From positions 1 to 61,118 of the forward strand of contig CAYXZO010000004.1 of assembly GCA_964469505.1 (NCBI GenBank): 61,118 nt of DNA. Direction: 5' to 3'. Below are positions 43,619 through 53,900 of this stretch, in pieces; within the stretch, counting starts at the first letter, position 1; each line of letters begins with the position of its first letter. Both the position numbers and the translations under genes were made by a program. Below the pieces are notes generated by a model. It was not told the origin of the DNA. It saw only the letters and a list, made by a program, of their open reading frames with translations, and did not search any database. Source of the stretch: CAYXZO01 sp964469505 (GTDB lineage Bacteria > Fidelibacterota > UBA8477 > JABMPR01).

Positions 43619-44633
43619 CTAAGACTTGCTGAAAATCTGCTGGTAACGGTGCCTCTACCGTCAGACGCTTAGAGCTTATGGGGTGAATAAACGTCAACCG
43701 GCGGGCATGCAAAGCCTGTCGGTTGATAAGTTCCAGTAGGTGAGCGGCCCGTCGGCGATGGGCAGGAGGTAAACTTCCCAACCGAGTGTTACGACCACCA
43801 TAAAAAGGATCCCCAAAAACTGGGTGCCCCACATGTGATAAATGCACCCTGATCTGGTGGGTACGGCCGGTCTCCAGTTGAAGCTGCAAAAGGGTCAGAA
43901 AATCGAACCGTTCCAAAACCTTGAATCGCGTGCGAGAGGGACGCCCTTGGGGAATGACTGCAAATTTTTTGCGGTTTCGGGGATGGCGACCAATGGGTAA
44001 ATCGATAAGTCCCTCATCTTCAGAAAAAAGCCCCCAAACCAAGGCCAGATATTCCTTCTCTATACGCCGGTGAGTAAACTGACTCCGTAACCCGGCATGA
44101 ACCCGATTGTCTTTGGCGGTAATCATGACCCCCGAGGTATCCTTATCCAATCGATGCACAATTCCAGGACGAAGTGGGCCGTTTTTATTGGACAAGTGCT
44201 CACAATGGTACACCAGAGCATTAACCAGGGTGTGAGTAGCATTCCCTGCGCCCGGATGAACTATGAGCCCCGGTGGTTTATTAATCACCAATAGGTAGGG
44301 GTCCTCGTAAAGAATGTCTAGGGGAATCTTTTCTCCGTAAATTACTGGTTCGTAGGGTGGGTCATACTTAACTACTATTTCCTGGTTGGGGCGCACTAAG
44401 TAGCTGGCTTTTACCGGCTGACCATCTACGGTTACCAGACCATTTTTCAATAACTTTTGGAGTTGATTGCGGGAAATTTGAGCCGGCAGACGAGCAGCTA
44501 AAAATTTGTCAATCCGCACCGGAGTTTGGAATCTTGGCACTTGTATCTGATATACCTCCGTTCGTCCCGGAGGGAAAGCAATATCGGCATCCGGTTGTAA
44601 CGGAATCAGGGGTTTATCTTTGATGTAATTCAC
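43590..44633 (-). CDS. RluA/RluD family 23S rRNA pseudouridine synthase
   Basis: About 347 aa. An S4 RNA-binding domain (RIDKFLAARLPAQISRNQLQKLLKNGLVTVDGQPV) precedes the synthase domain with active-site Asp in HRLDKDTSGVMITAKD, plus INKPPGLIVHPGAG and the QLETGRTHQIRVHLSHVGHPVFGD stretch. RluD modifies helix 69 of 23S rRNA. The start is GTG at 44633 or TTG at 44636. It lies in the tight housekeeping cluster and overlaps xerC by about 29 bases. Confidence 0.93.
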   Translation of the reverse strand: MNYIKDKPLIPLQPDADIAFPPGRTEVYQIQVPRFQTPVRIDKFLAARLPAQISRNQLQKLLKNGLVTVDGQPVKASYLVRPNQEIVVKYDPPYEPVIYGEKIPLDILYEDPYLLVINKPPGLIVHPGAGNATHTLVNALVYHCEHLSNKNGPLRPGIVHRLDKDTSGVMITAKDNRVHAGLRSQFTHRRIEKEYLALVWGLFSEDEGLIDLPIGRHPRNRKKFAVIPQGRPSRTRFKVLERFDFLTLLQLQLETGRTHQIRVHLSHVGHPVFGDPFYGGRNTRLGSLPPAHRRRAAHLLELINRQALHARRLTFIHPISSKRLTVEAPLPADFQQVLDELHREPSI

Positions 44634-44699
44634 CAATTAGTTTGGGGGAAATATACTCCATAAAACAGTTAAAAGACAAACTCAACCGGGGAGCTGAAT

Positions 44700-45218
44700 T
44701 TATCTTTCCGTGGGAATAGTCGCTGCCGATGTGTGTTTGCGTTCTGAAAGTAAGAATATTACGTACAGCACCAGACCGATGGTGATAGCACTGTCGGCGA
44801 TGTTGAAAGTGGGCCATCTGGTAAAAAACAAATTGTCCGGCCAGTCGAAGCTGATGAAATCCACCACATAACCGCGGATTAAACGCTCTCCCAGGTTCCC
44901 TAAGGCTCCCCCCAAGATCAATGCCATGGATACACTGGGTAACACTCTCTGGTGCGCGTAGTACCATAGATTCGTGAGGATTAATATCGTAGCAATTAAG
45001 GCAAAAAAGTTGACCCAGCTCATTTTAAAGAAAGAAAGACTGAAGGCCATGTTGAAATTCTCGGCATACTCCAACCGCACCAAAGTCCAATCCGGCGGCC
45101 ATGGCCCCTGGCCTTTCAGGTAAATCTGGGCCAGCTGTTTGGTCCAGATATCCAATCCCAATACACCCAGACTTATTAAAAAATAGCGACTAAAATGCTT
45201 AATGGCGCTTAACTCCAA
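44700..45218 (-). CDS. lspA: Lipoprotein signal peptidase (signal peptidase II)
   Basis: 172 aa, normal length, four membrane helices. The two catalytic Asp are in RGYVVDFISF and FNIADSAITIG, and the conserved LGNLGERLIRG precedes the first. LspA cleaves prolipoproteins; several lipoproteins in this window are clients. The frame overlaps the ileS end by 20 bases with a TTG start at 45218, an unusual codon, so the exact start is uncertain. ileS-lspA adjacency is conserved in many bacteria. Confidence 0.92.
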   Translation of the reverse strand: MELSAIKHFSRYFLISLGVLGLDIWTKQLAQIYLKGQGPWPPDWTLVRLEYAENFNMAFSLSFFKMSWVNFFALIATILILTNLWYYAHQRVLPSVSMALILGGALGNLGERLIRGYVVDFISFDWPDNLFFTRWPTFNIADSAITIGLVLYVIFLLSERKHTSAATIPTER

Positions 45219-48200
45219 CTTTACAAGAATGCCCCCTGAGTTTGAATGAGGCCTGAGGCAAGTCGCCTACCTCATCGAAATGCCAAGCCACAGCCAAGAT
45301 TTCACGACTGATGGCATCCTTATGTTCCTCCAGGGCCTGCCGCAATTCATCGTTAGTATCAACCACAATCTCTATCCGGTCAGCTACATCAAACCCCGTT
45401 TCTTTGCGCAGGTTTTGTACCTGTCGGATAAAATCCCGGGCCATACCCTCCCGGATTAGTTCTGGTGTTAGCGTGGTGTCCAATATTACTAAAGCAGGAC
45501 CTTCGGTAATCACCTTACGATTTTCCGGGTCCTCGATTTCCACCAGCACTTCATCTGGAGACAGTTCAAAGGATTGTTCACCGTCGCTCAACACAAGGGA
45601 TTCCCCGGCAGCTACTTTTTGGGCTACCTCCTGCGGGTTCATTTGAGCCAGAAGCTGCCGGATGGTTTTCAAACCCGCTCCATATTTACGCCCCAGAACG
45701 GGAGCATTGGGTAATATTCTGTAGTTAATCAGACCAGCAGCTGAATCTAAAATCTCCAGTTTTTTGATGTTTAATTCTTCACAGATTTCATCCGCCATTT
45801 CTTTGACAAATTGCCGGTCTTGCGCATCCTCCCAGTAGACGGCTAATTGCGAAAGGGGTTGCCTTACTTTCAGGTTGGCTTTATTCCGGGCTGCACGCCC
45901 CAGAGACACGGTTTTGATGGTCACTTCCATTTTGCGTAACAAAGCTGTATCCAAAGGTGCAGAGCTGGGCTCGGGGAAACGGCAATGGTGAACGCTTTCC
46001 GGAGCTTCCGGGTCCAGTGAAACCACCAAGTTCTGGTACATTTCTTCCGTGAGAAAGGGAATCACTGGCGCCAATAGCTTGATTAAAGTCACCAGTGTTT
46101 GATAAAGGGTGGCGTAAGCCGCTTGCTTATCCGCATCGTCGGAGCTTTTCCAAAAGCGACGGCGGGAGCGGCGCACGTACCAGTTGGACAAGTCGTCAAG
46201 GAAACGCTCAGCTCTACGGATGAAGCGATCAACCTGGTAATCATCGTAGGCTTTGCGGGCGATCCGGACCAATTCTTCCAACCTTACCAACAGCCAGCGA
46301 TCCAGCTCCGAATAGGCTTCTTCGGCAGGCTTCTTATCGGGCGTGAATTTGTCCAAACGGGCGTAGGTAACAAAAAAGGAGTAGGTATTCCACAGAGTCA
46401 ATAGCTTACGTCTGATTTCCGTGGCTGCTTCATAACCGAAATGAAGGTTATTAACTGGCACCTGACGGGCGTACATCCAGCGCATCACATCCACACCCAT
46501 TTTCTCCGCTGCATCATCGAACCAGATAGCATTCCCAGCGGATTTATGCATGTCACGGCCATGTTCATCTTTGACCAGGGCATAGCCCATAATGACTTTG
46601 GTGGGGGGCCGGTTTTCCATCACGGTGCTCATGGCCAGGATGGCGTAAAACCAATTCCGGAACTGACCTGGTAAGGATTCTACGATAAAATCAGCCGGGA
46701 ACCATTTCTCCCAATACTCTTTGTCTTCCAGATAGTGTAGTGTGGAATAAGGTACGATGCCGGCATCCAACCAGGGATTACCCACATCTTTGATGCGCTC
46801 TACCGGCTTGCCGCATTTGGAACAGGCAATTCGGACTCCATCGATCCAGGGACGGTGGGGAGTGTGACCTTCGAATCGCTCCCATCCCGAAACAGCTCTG
46901 GCTTTTAACTCCTCCTTGCTGCCCACGACATTCAGTTGCCCGCAATGGGGACACGGATATATGGGTAAGGCCAATCCCCAGTAACGTTTTTTGGAGATCA
47001 TCCAGTCACCCATATTGCGCAACCAGTCCAATTCCCGCTCCAGTCCGTAATCGGGAATCCAGCGGATCTGGCGCGCCACCTCCATGATCGCTTCCCGTAG
47101 GGGTTCCATGGAGATGAACCACTCATCCACCAGGCGGAAGACCAGCTCGGTCCCGTGCCGCCAACAGGTGGGATAGCGGTGAACGATTTTCTCTTTTTTG
47201 TAAAGAAAACCTTTCTGCTTCAAATTCTGAATAATATCCGGCCCCACATCGCTGACCTTACGACCAGTCCATTCGCCGTAACCATCTAAATAGACTCCGA
47301 ATTCGTCGATGGGACTTAATACCGGGAAACCATCCCGGCGGGAGAGCTCAAAGTCTTCTCTACCACATCCAGGAGCGATGTGGACGATACCGGTTCCTTC
47401 TTCTTCACTAACTTCTTCCCACGGAATGACCTTGTGTTCGACTCCCTGTTGAATGGGCAGCTCATCGAAAGGACCGGTATAGGGACGGCCCAACAAGTCC
47501 TTCCCGGCCAGCTTGGCTACAACTTCATAATCTCCCTGAAGAATCTCCCGGCGGGCTTCCAGGAGGTAAAAGATTCTGCTATTCTGCCGGACCTTCAAAT
47601 ATGTCAGATCCGGATGGACGGCAGCCATGACGTTGGAAGAAAGTGTCCAGGGAGTAGTGGTCCAGATCAGTAGATAGGCATCTTTTTCATCTTTGAGGGG
47701 TAGTTGAAGATAAACGGAGGTATGGGTCAGTTCTTTATACCCCTCAGTGGCGATTTCATGTTCCGAGAGGGCCGCGCCACATCGGGGGCACCAGGGCATA
47801 ACATCATGGCCCTGGTAAATGAGGCCCTGGTTATGGAGTTTTTTCAGAAAGGCCCAGATGGCATAATTATTCTCCTCGGACATGGTGTAGTATGAATTAT
47901 CCCAGTCCATCCAATATCCGAGGCGAATGGATTGCTTAGTCTGTATGGCGGAATATTTCCGGACCCGGGCTTTACAAAGTTCAACAAAACGCTCCACGCC
48001 GAGTTTTTCGATGTCGGTTTTGGACTTGAAACCCAGCTCTTTCTCAACTTCAACCTCCACCCATAGGCCCTGGCAGTCGAATCCGTTTTGATACCGTAAA
48101 TGCTGTCCCAGCATGGCGTGATAGCGTTGGTATAAATCCTTGTAGGTCCGCCCCCAAGCATGGTGAACCCCCATTGGGTTATTAGCCGTAATAGGACCAT

Positions 48201-48330
48201 CTAAAAAAGACCAGCGGGGGCCGTTTTTATTTAATTCCCGTAGTTTGTTGAAAGTGTCCCGTTTTTCCCAGAAATCCAGAATCTTATGTTCCAGGGCAAC
48301 AAAATCCACCTTAGGTGCTACTGGTTCCAT
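45199..48330 (-). CDS. ileS: Isoleucyl-tRNA synthetase, long (type 2-like) form
   Basis: 1043 aa. Class I synthetase with the HIGH-type motif PMGVHHAWGRT near residue 54, an editing domain (LIWTTTPWTLSSNVMAAV; GTGIVHIAPGCGREDF), zinc-type cysteine pairs (CPRCG, CPHCG, CSKCG) and a KMSKS-type motif HGRDMHKSAGN near 595, followed by an anticodon-binding domain. The MHKSAGN variant and the length of more than 1000 residues match the divergent, eukaryote-like type rather than the E. coli type. AGGA lies about 12 bases before the ATG. Confidence 0.95.
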   Translation of the reverse strand: MEPVAPKVDFVALEHKILDFWEKRDTFNKLRELNKNGPRWSFLDGPITANNPMGVHHAWGRTYKDLYQRYHAMLGQHLRYQNGFDCQGLWVEVEVEKELGFKSKTDIEKLGVERFVELCKARVRKYSAIQTKQSIRLGYWMDWDNSYYTMSEENNYAIWAFLKKLHNQGLIYQGHDVMPWCPRCGAALSEHEIATEGYKELTHTSVYLQLPLKDEKDAYLLIWTTTPWTLSSNVMAAVHPDLTYLKVRQNSRIFYLLEARREILQGDYEVVAKLAGKDLLGRPYTGPFDELPIQQGVEHKVIPWEEVSEEEGTGIVHIAPGCGREDFELSRRDGFPVLSPIDEFGVYLDGYGEWTGRKVSDVGPDIIQNLKQKGFLYKKEKIVHRYPTCWRHGTELVFRLVDEWFISMEPLREAIMEVARQIRWIPDYGLERELDWLRNMGDWMISKKRYWGLALPIYPCPHCGQLNVVGSKEELKARAVSGWERFEGHTPHRPWIDGVRIACSKCGKPVERIKDVGNPWLDAGIVPYSTLHYLEDKEYWEKWFPADFIVESLPGQFRNWFYAILAMSTVMENRPPTKVIMGYALVKDEHGRDMHKSAGNAIWFDDAAEKMGVDVMRWMYARQVPVNNLHFGYEAATEIRRKLLTLWNTYSFFVTYARLDKFTPDKKPAEEAYSELDRWLLVRLEELVRIARKAYDDYQVDRFIRRAERFLDDLSNWYVRRSRRRFWKSSDDADKQAAYATLYQTLVTLIKLLAPVIPFLTEEMYQNLVVSLDPEAPESVHHCRFPEPSSAPLDTALLRKMEVTIKTVSLGRAARNKANLKVRQPLSQLAVYWEDAQDRQFVKEMADEICEELNIKKLEILDSAAGLINYRILPNAPVLGRKYGAGLKTIRQLLAQMNPQEVAQKVAAGESLVLSDGEQSFELSPDEVLVEIEDPENRKVITEGPALVILDTTLTPELIREGMARDFIRQVQNLRKETGFDVADRIEIVVDTNDELRQALEEHKDAISREILAVAWHFDEVGDLPQASFKLRGHSCKVGVKRH

Positions 48331-48613
48331 GCGCTTTATATCCTGATTTTAGATGTGAATAGTACTGTAATTGGAAGCCTGTATTCCACTGCCGGATAAC
48401 CGTCTTAGCTCACTCCTTGCGGCGGAAGCATGTTCTAACCTTGAGGAAATTGGCCGACCGTATCTCAAATGCTCTTCAATCAAAATTAAACTCAGGGTTT
48501 TTTGCACTTTTCCTTGACAGCTTTCAGGCATTAGCGGCAATCTCAAATCCCAGGGCAAGTGTTGATAAAAAAATGATTTTCCAACTACTTATCCTCTCTC
48601 GAAAAAGCCGCCG
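48331..48613 (-). other. Long gene-free leader upstream of ileS
   Basis: About 280 bases lie between the promoter-like element at 48614-48643 and ileS. Short open frames exist on both strands but none is convincing. I looked for a T-box (AGGGTGGNACCGCG) and found none. It may be an untranslated leader. Confidence 0.4.
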
Positions 48614-48643
48614 AATATAACCCGTGCCCCGCTTACAAGTCAA
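48614..48643 (-). promoter_or_regulatory. Sigma-70-type promoter pointing to ileS
   Basis: On the minus strand TTGACT (48643-48638) and TATATT (48619-48614) are 18 bases apart, near consensus. The direction is toward the ileS-ahcY run, about 280 bases downstream. Confidence 0.6.
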
Positions 48644-48670
48644 CTTTACTGGATGAAATGTCATCTATAC

Positions 48671-48715
48671 AAAAAAGCCCCCTCACAATCAGGCAATAGC
48701 GGCTTGCGAGGGGGC
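48671..48715 (-). terminator. Rho-independent terminator of the HtrA gene
   Basis: Stem GCCCCCTC (48708-48715 on the minus strand) with GAGGGGGC (48677-48684), extended by CAA/TTG, followed by six T residues in the minus-strand direction, 24 bases after the stop codon. Confidence 0.9.
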
Positions 48716-48738
48716 AAAATTCGTTTTCAGTGATACGA

Positions 48739-50178
48739 TTACTTCTCGGGTATTTCCAGAACTACGAAGAAGGTATTATCATCCTTTTTCATCAAAAACA
48801 AGATTGACTCACCGGGCTCCGCTTTGCGTAATGCTTTGCGGTAATCGGCTAAATTCTTTATGGGCCGCAAATGTTTTACATCGGGTCCCATTTTTTGGAT
48901 AATAGTACCGGGCTGAATCCCCTTCTGAAAAGCCGGGCTACCAAATTCTACTTCAGTTATAATTACCCCCTCAGTATCCTCGTCGTAGCCATACTCCTGG
49001 GCCAATTGAGGGGTTATAGTTTTTACCGTCAGCCCCAAATCGTTCCCCACACTTTCCGGGGCTGAAGCGGCAGCATATTCTTCCGGGAGTTCAGCTAATT
49101 TCACTTTGAGAGTTTTCTCTTCCCCGTCACGGATAACTTTAACTTTGAATTTTTCACCCGGACGACGGCTGGAAACCAGCATGCGGAGTTGATGGGCGTC
49201 TTTGATACCCCAGGAACCAAAGCGGATGATTACATCGCCCACTTTGAACCCGGCTTTCTCGGCGGGACTATCCTCTACCACCTTGCCTACCAAGGCACCT
49301 TCGGCACGATCCAATCCCAATGTTTTGGCCATTGACGGATCGATTTCTTGGATCAAAACACCTAACCAGGCTCGGGTCACACGGCCGCTGGATTTTAAGT
49401 CGGCGATAATCCGTTTGACTAAATTCACCGGAATAGCAAAACCAATTCCCTGATAACCCCCGCTGCGGGAAGCAATCGCAGTGTTAATGCCCACCAATTC
49501 GCCATCCAGATTAACCAAAGCTCCACCGGAGTTTCCAGGATTAATGGCCGCGTCGGTTTGAATGAAATCCTCATAATCCAGCAGACCGACGGAGGAGCGG
49601 CCTTTCGCGCTCACAATACCCTGAGTGATGGTATTCGACAGGTTGCCTGAGAACGGACTGCCGATTGCCAGAACCCATTCGCCTACCTGCAACTTGTCGG
49701 AATCACCTAACTTGATGGGTCGCAAACCATCAGCCTCGATTTTAATCAAAGCTACATCGGTTTTCGGATCGGTGCCGATGAGTTTGGCTTTGAACTCGCG
49801 TTTATCGTACAGTTTGACATTAATGTCATCGGATTGCTCCACCACGTGATTATTGGTTACGATGTACCCATCTTCGCTGATGATCACTCCTGACCCCAAC
49901 ACAGTACTGTGTAGAACTTGATCATGACCGGGATAGTCGAAGAAAGGAGACCAGTAAAATGGGAAAAACTGATCGAAGGGGGTCTTATTCTTAAAATGGA
50001 ACTTCCGCTTGATGGTACGTTCAGTTGTTATGGTAACTACCGAAGGAGCAACTGTTTTGGATATTTTAGCGAATGCGGCACTGAGTGATTTAGCAACAGC
50101 CAGATCATCGGCCAAAAGATTTGAGGTATAAACTGCAAACAGTATGACAGACAATATGACCGTGCGGATACTTCTCAT
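48739..50178 (-). CDS. htrA: HtrA/DegP-family periplasmic serine protease
   Basis: 479 aa. Signal segment MRSIRTVILSVILFAVYTSNLLA; trypsin-like domain with catalytic His111 (YIVTNNHVV), Asp141 (PKTDVALIKI) and Ser217 (INPGNSGGAL); PDZ1 near 275-355 (AWLGVLIQEIDPSMA) and PDZ2 near 385-475. HtrA proteins degrade or refold damaged envelope proteins. The start ATG at 50178 follows GGAG at a spacing of 8-9 bases; the in-frame start at 50226 is weaker. It has its own terminator and stands alone before the secreted-protein genes. Confidence 0.96.
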   Translation of the reverse strand: MRSIRTVILSVILFAVYTSNLLADDLAVAKSLSAAFAKISKTVAPSVVTITTERTIKRKFHFKNKTPFDQFFPFYWSPFFDYPGHDQVLHSTVLGSGVIISEDGYIVTNNHVVEQSDDINVKLYDKREFKAKLIGTDPKTDVALIKIEADGLRPIKLGDSDKLQVGEWVLAIGSPFSGNLSNTITQGIVSAKGRSSVGLLDYEDFIQTDAAINPGNSGGALVNLDGELVGINTAIASRSGGYQGIGFAIPVNLVKRIIADLKSSGRVTRAWLGVLIQEIDPSMAKTLGLDRAEGALVGKVVEDSPAEKAGFKVGDVIIRFGSWGIKDAHQLRMLVSSRRPGEKFKVKVIRDGEEKTLKVKLAELPEEYAAASAPESVGNDLGLTVKTITPQLAQEYGYDEDTEGVIITEVEFGSPAFQKGIQPGTIIQKMGPDVKHLRPIKNLADYRKALRKAEPGESILFLMKKDDNTFFVVLEIPEK

Positions 50179-50392
50179 TTCACTACTCCATTTTTGTTTT
50201 TTTGAAAACCGTTGCATACCATGCATTTTTTAAATGCAGAGTTCAGGTTGGTAGTTCCCCCAATTATTTGAAAAAATTTCATATCGCTTGGTAGAATTCA
50301 TCAATTTCCGTAAATCGCAACGGCAAGACAGAAAGGCTTACGGGCCAGAACTATATTACCAATAATGTTAACGTTGAGGTTTAAGAAGCGGT

Positions 50393-50794
50393 TTATTTGA
50401 ATAGAGCTTTAATAGAACCCCAGGTGTGTCGTACACCTGAAATACGCGACTCAATTTTGATGGTCTCTGAATAGCTCAACGCTCCACCCGCTAGGTGGAA
50501 AACCAGGCGATAGTAGTAAACCCGACCGGTGGTTTTAGCAAATACTGAATCATCTATATAAGTGTAACCAGTTCCGGCACCCTGGGCTTCCAAGTAACCT
50601 ATATCTTGAAAAATATGGCCATCAGTACTGCGTTGAATTCCATAACCTTCCAGCCCTGTCTCGTCAACACTAGTCCACGTGAGAATTATTCGGGCGGCAT
50701 CCGAGTAGCCGGACAGGTCCCTAATACTGGGTGCAGCCCATAGCTGAAAGGCTGCTAGCAAGCTTGAGATAATGATTACAATAACTCGTCTCAC
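50393..50794 (-). CDS. Small secreted protein with a fibronectin type III-like domain
   Basis: 133 aa, GTG start. A signal peptide (VIVIIISSLLAAFQLWA) precedes one Fn3-like domain: ARIILTWTSVDETGLEGYGIQRSTDG, then YTYIDDSVFAKTTGRVYYYRLVF, the usual tryptophan and tyrosine corners. The last 25 residues are basic (ESRISGVRHTWGSIKALFK). It has no T9SS domain. It lies between htrA and the giant T9SS protein, all minus strand. Role unknown; a binding or spacer module is likely. Confidence 0.75.
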   Translation of the reverse strand: MRRVIVIIISSLLAAFQLWAAPSIRDLSGYSDAARIILTWTSVDETGLEGYGIQRSTDGHIFQDIGYLEAQGAGTGYTYIDDSVFAKTTGRVYYYRLVFHLAGGALSYSETIKIESRISGVRHTWGSIKALFK

Positions 50795-50860
50795 GGTTTA
50801 TTAAGGTAAAAATAATATTCTCAAAGACCAGATTTTTCCCAATCCCTTGATATGCCGCAC

Positions 50861-50894
50861 AAAAAGCACGGGGGGCTGAAACAGCCCCCCGTGC
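50861..50894 (-). terminator. Rho-independent terminator of the giant T9SS cargo gene
   Basis: A 13-bp stem, GCACGGGGGGCTG (50866-50878) with CAGCCCCCCGTGC (50882-50894), loop of three, followed by five T residues on the minus strand. It starts 28 bases after the stop codon at 50923. Confidence 0.95.
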
Positions 50895-50922
50895 TAATGC
50901 CAGGTCGAAATAACCGTTACAG

Positions 50923-53900
50923 TTACTTCAGGAACAACATCTTCATCGTCTTAGTGTAACCTTTGGTTTCCAAACGATAGAAATATACACCCGAAGATAC
51001 CGGTCGACCATTGGTAGAACGACCGTTCCAGACAATATGGTAGCGACCAGGCTGTTGTTCCTGATTCACCAATACTGCCACTGCTTGACCTAACAGGTTG
51101 TAGATTGTTAGCCTGACCTGGGAAGCTTCCGGTAGATCATAGACAATCTGCGTCTGAGGATTGAACGGGTTCGGGAAGTTCTGGTACAGAGCGTACTGCT
51201 CGGGGATGAAGCGGTTATCGGTCGCCACCAGAATACTATCATCAATCCAGAAGTACCATGGGCCATTCGTTGACCAGGTAGTATCTACACCATCAGTCGC
51301 AAATACATTCCAGGTTCCAGCAGCGTGCGTCAGGTTGGCATTGGCCATAGCGTCATGAACATCGCGATAAGTGATATCTGCCACGACCGTAGTATCAGTG
51401 GCCGCCGGGGGGTGAATTACCACGTTCCCTAAGACGGCGGCAAGGTCCCCGCTGAAGACGATACCGTAGTTTACCGCATCACCATCCAGATCTTCGGCAA
51501 CATGCCACTCGAATACGACCCAGTTAGAATCCAGATCAGTGTTGGTGGTAATCACTGTGCTGGTACTATCCCGCGGACCATTGAGAGAGAAAGGCGCAGG
51601 AGGTGTATTCAGAATAGTCATACTCACCGGGATATTTACATCGCCCAGCTCACTGTGAACCATAATCAGACCTTCATAAGTATCAGCAGGTAATGCATCC
51701 GCGTCCAAAGTGTAATGAACGGTGTCAACTCCACCAGGTTCAACGATGCCTTCCAGAGTGTCGTCGATTGTCAGCCAGTGCTGTGGTTCATAGATAAAGA
51801 CATTATCGATGGCCCAACCGGATGCCCAATGACCCGCATCATCTGCATGAAAACCAACTAAAACATTGGGCTGGCCAGCATAGGCAGAAAGATCCACGAA
51901 TACCGGTACCCAATCATCGGCTGGCTCGAGATACATGAGCACATCCCAGGTGGCACCGCTATCGGTAGAGACTTCAACCGAAGCAAGTTGGCTCCAGGAT
52001 CCATCGTAATAGCTGTCGAAATGCATATGGACTTCGCTGAATTCGGTCAGATCCAGCGAGGGGGTGATCAGATAGTCCACAGAGCCGTCAGCCCCCGAAC
52101 CAGCGGCATCATCGTTACTATAGGCATAGCAGCCATCGTGATCAGGTATTGTGAAGGACGAGCTAGATCCATTGTCTCCTACCTGCCATCCAACAGAATT
52201 GGAAACAGTAGTCCATCCAGCAGGTAGGGTACAGCGGTTGAAATCCTCGAAGAGCACGGAGGTAAGCTGATAGTAACCTCGTCCTAGGTGATAGCGTAGC
52301 GGCAGCTCACCCGGGTTGGAAATGGTAAAGAAGTCAGTGAAAATCTCTCCCCGTTGCAGGGTTTGAGAAATCGATTCCACACTAACTTCTATCTGTGGTC
52401 CATTACCCACCCTGAAATTATCCAGGTAGAATCCCGGATGAGCAACGGATCCATCAGATTGTAGTATCAAAGCGATGCGAGCGTAATCACTTGCTGCATA
52501 AGGCTCCATCAAGACATCGTGACCCACCATCCAACCATCTGACATACCTGTCCAGGTAGTAATGATATCGAAGATACCATCATTATCCTCGTCCACAGCA
52601 GAGTAAGCGAAATCCCAACCTTCTTCCAGATCATACCATATGGCTCCACCCATAGCCGGGTTAGTCATGCCAGCCAAGTTGAAGGGTGGAGTGATGAGCC
52701 AGTCATCAGCATTGTTCTCGTAGTTAGTATCAAGAGCAGTGGCCCAGACGTTGCTACCGCTGTAGGCCGAATCGGGACCGAAGGTGGGAACTCCCCATTC
52801 CCAGGAACCAGAGCCTTGTAAGCCACCATCATCAGCTTCAAAGTCAGAGAACATGCCTCCCATAGCCGCCATGGGCGTAGCAACAGCTACGTTGGAGAAA
52901 TCACTTACATGTACGCTGTCATATACCGCCTGTACTTTATAGTAGTAAGTCTGATCATTGACAACGCTCAGATCGGTATAGGCATGATCAATCAAGCCAG
53001 AATCAACCTGGACGTAATTGGAGTCGTCAGTGCTACGCCACACAATATAAGTGCCATTAAAGCGTTGCAGCTGAGAGACATGGATGTCGGGTACCACCAA
53101 GCTTCCGGCAATTTGATCTCCCACCCGCAAGTGGGGGAAGCCTTTCAAGCGTCTGTCAGCGGCAGTGCGTATAATGGCCGCATCTGTGGCCAGACGGACA
53201 TTTTGATATGGATTAGCATCAGCCCGCAATTCTAGTCGGGTATTGCCCCGGCTTACGTAGGCCCGGATCATGTAATCCTCACCACTCCAATCAAGACTCC
53301 AGGCCGAATCGGGATTGGTAGTGTACCAGGAGGTGGTAGTTCCTGGACTATCATCACGGGCCAGGAAAGGACCATAATAACTGCCTTCGGGCCATTTGAC
53401 TACTACCCAGAAATCCTGTGTTTGCATCTGCAGATCCGGGTTAAAGAACATCCATTCCAGATTGCTATTGGGAACAGGAACATCGGCTACATCGAAGAGC
53501 GGATTTGTCAGATCGGGCATCCCGTTAGCATCGCTGGGCACTACTGCAATCTGTTGCCAGGTGCTATCTCCACCGTAAGCGCTACCATTCTGGGTAAACA
53601 AGCTGAAATCGGTAAGGGTATATGGCGGCGGGAAAGGACAAGTGAAATGTACCGCCATATAGTCTTCCGGACCGGCGGTGAATTGCACCATTACTAGCCA
53701 GGCTGCAATTCCGTCGTCATAGGCGATCTCGCCTTGTGGGAAAGGCATCCTCCAATAGAGGTCCACGCTACCATCCCAGGCAACTGCCCGCAAACCACGC
53801 GGCGGCGGGTAAATGCCAACGGGCATGGCACAAGCCGGGTCTGAGCCTCCCGATTCAGTGGAATCGGGCAGAATCTGAGTCACATAGTAACAATACTCAA

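Noticed and set aside
48331..48613. T-box riboswitch upstream of ileS
   Set aside because: The AGGGTGGNACCGCG core and specifier-loop pattern are absent on the minus strand.
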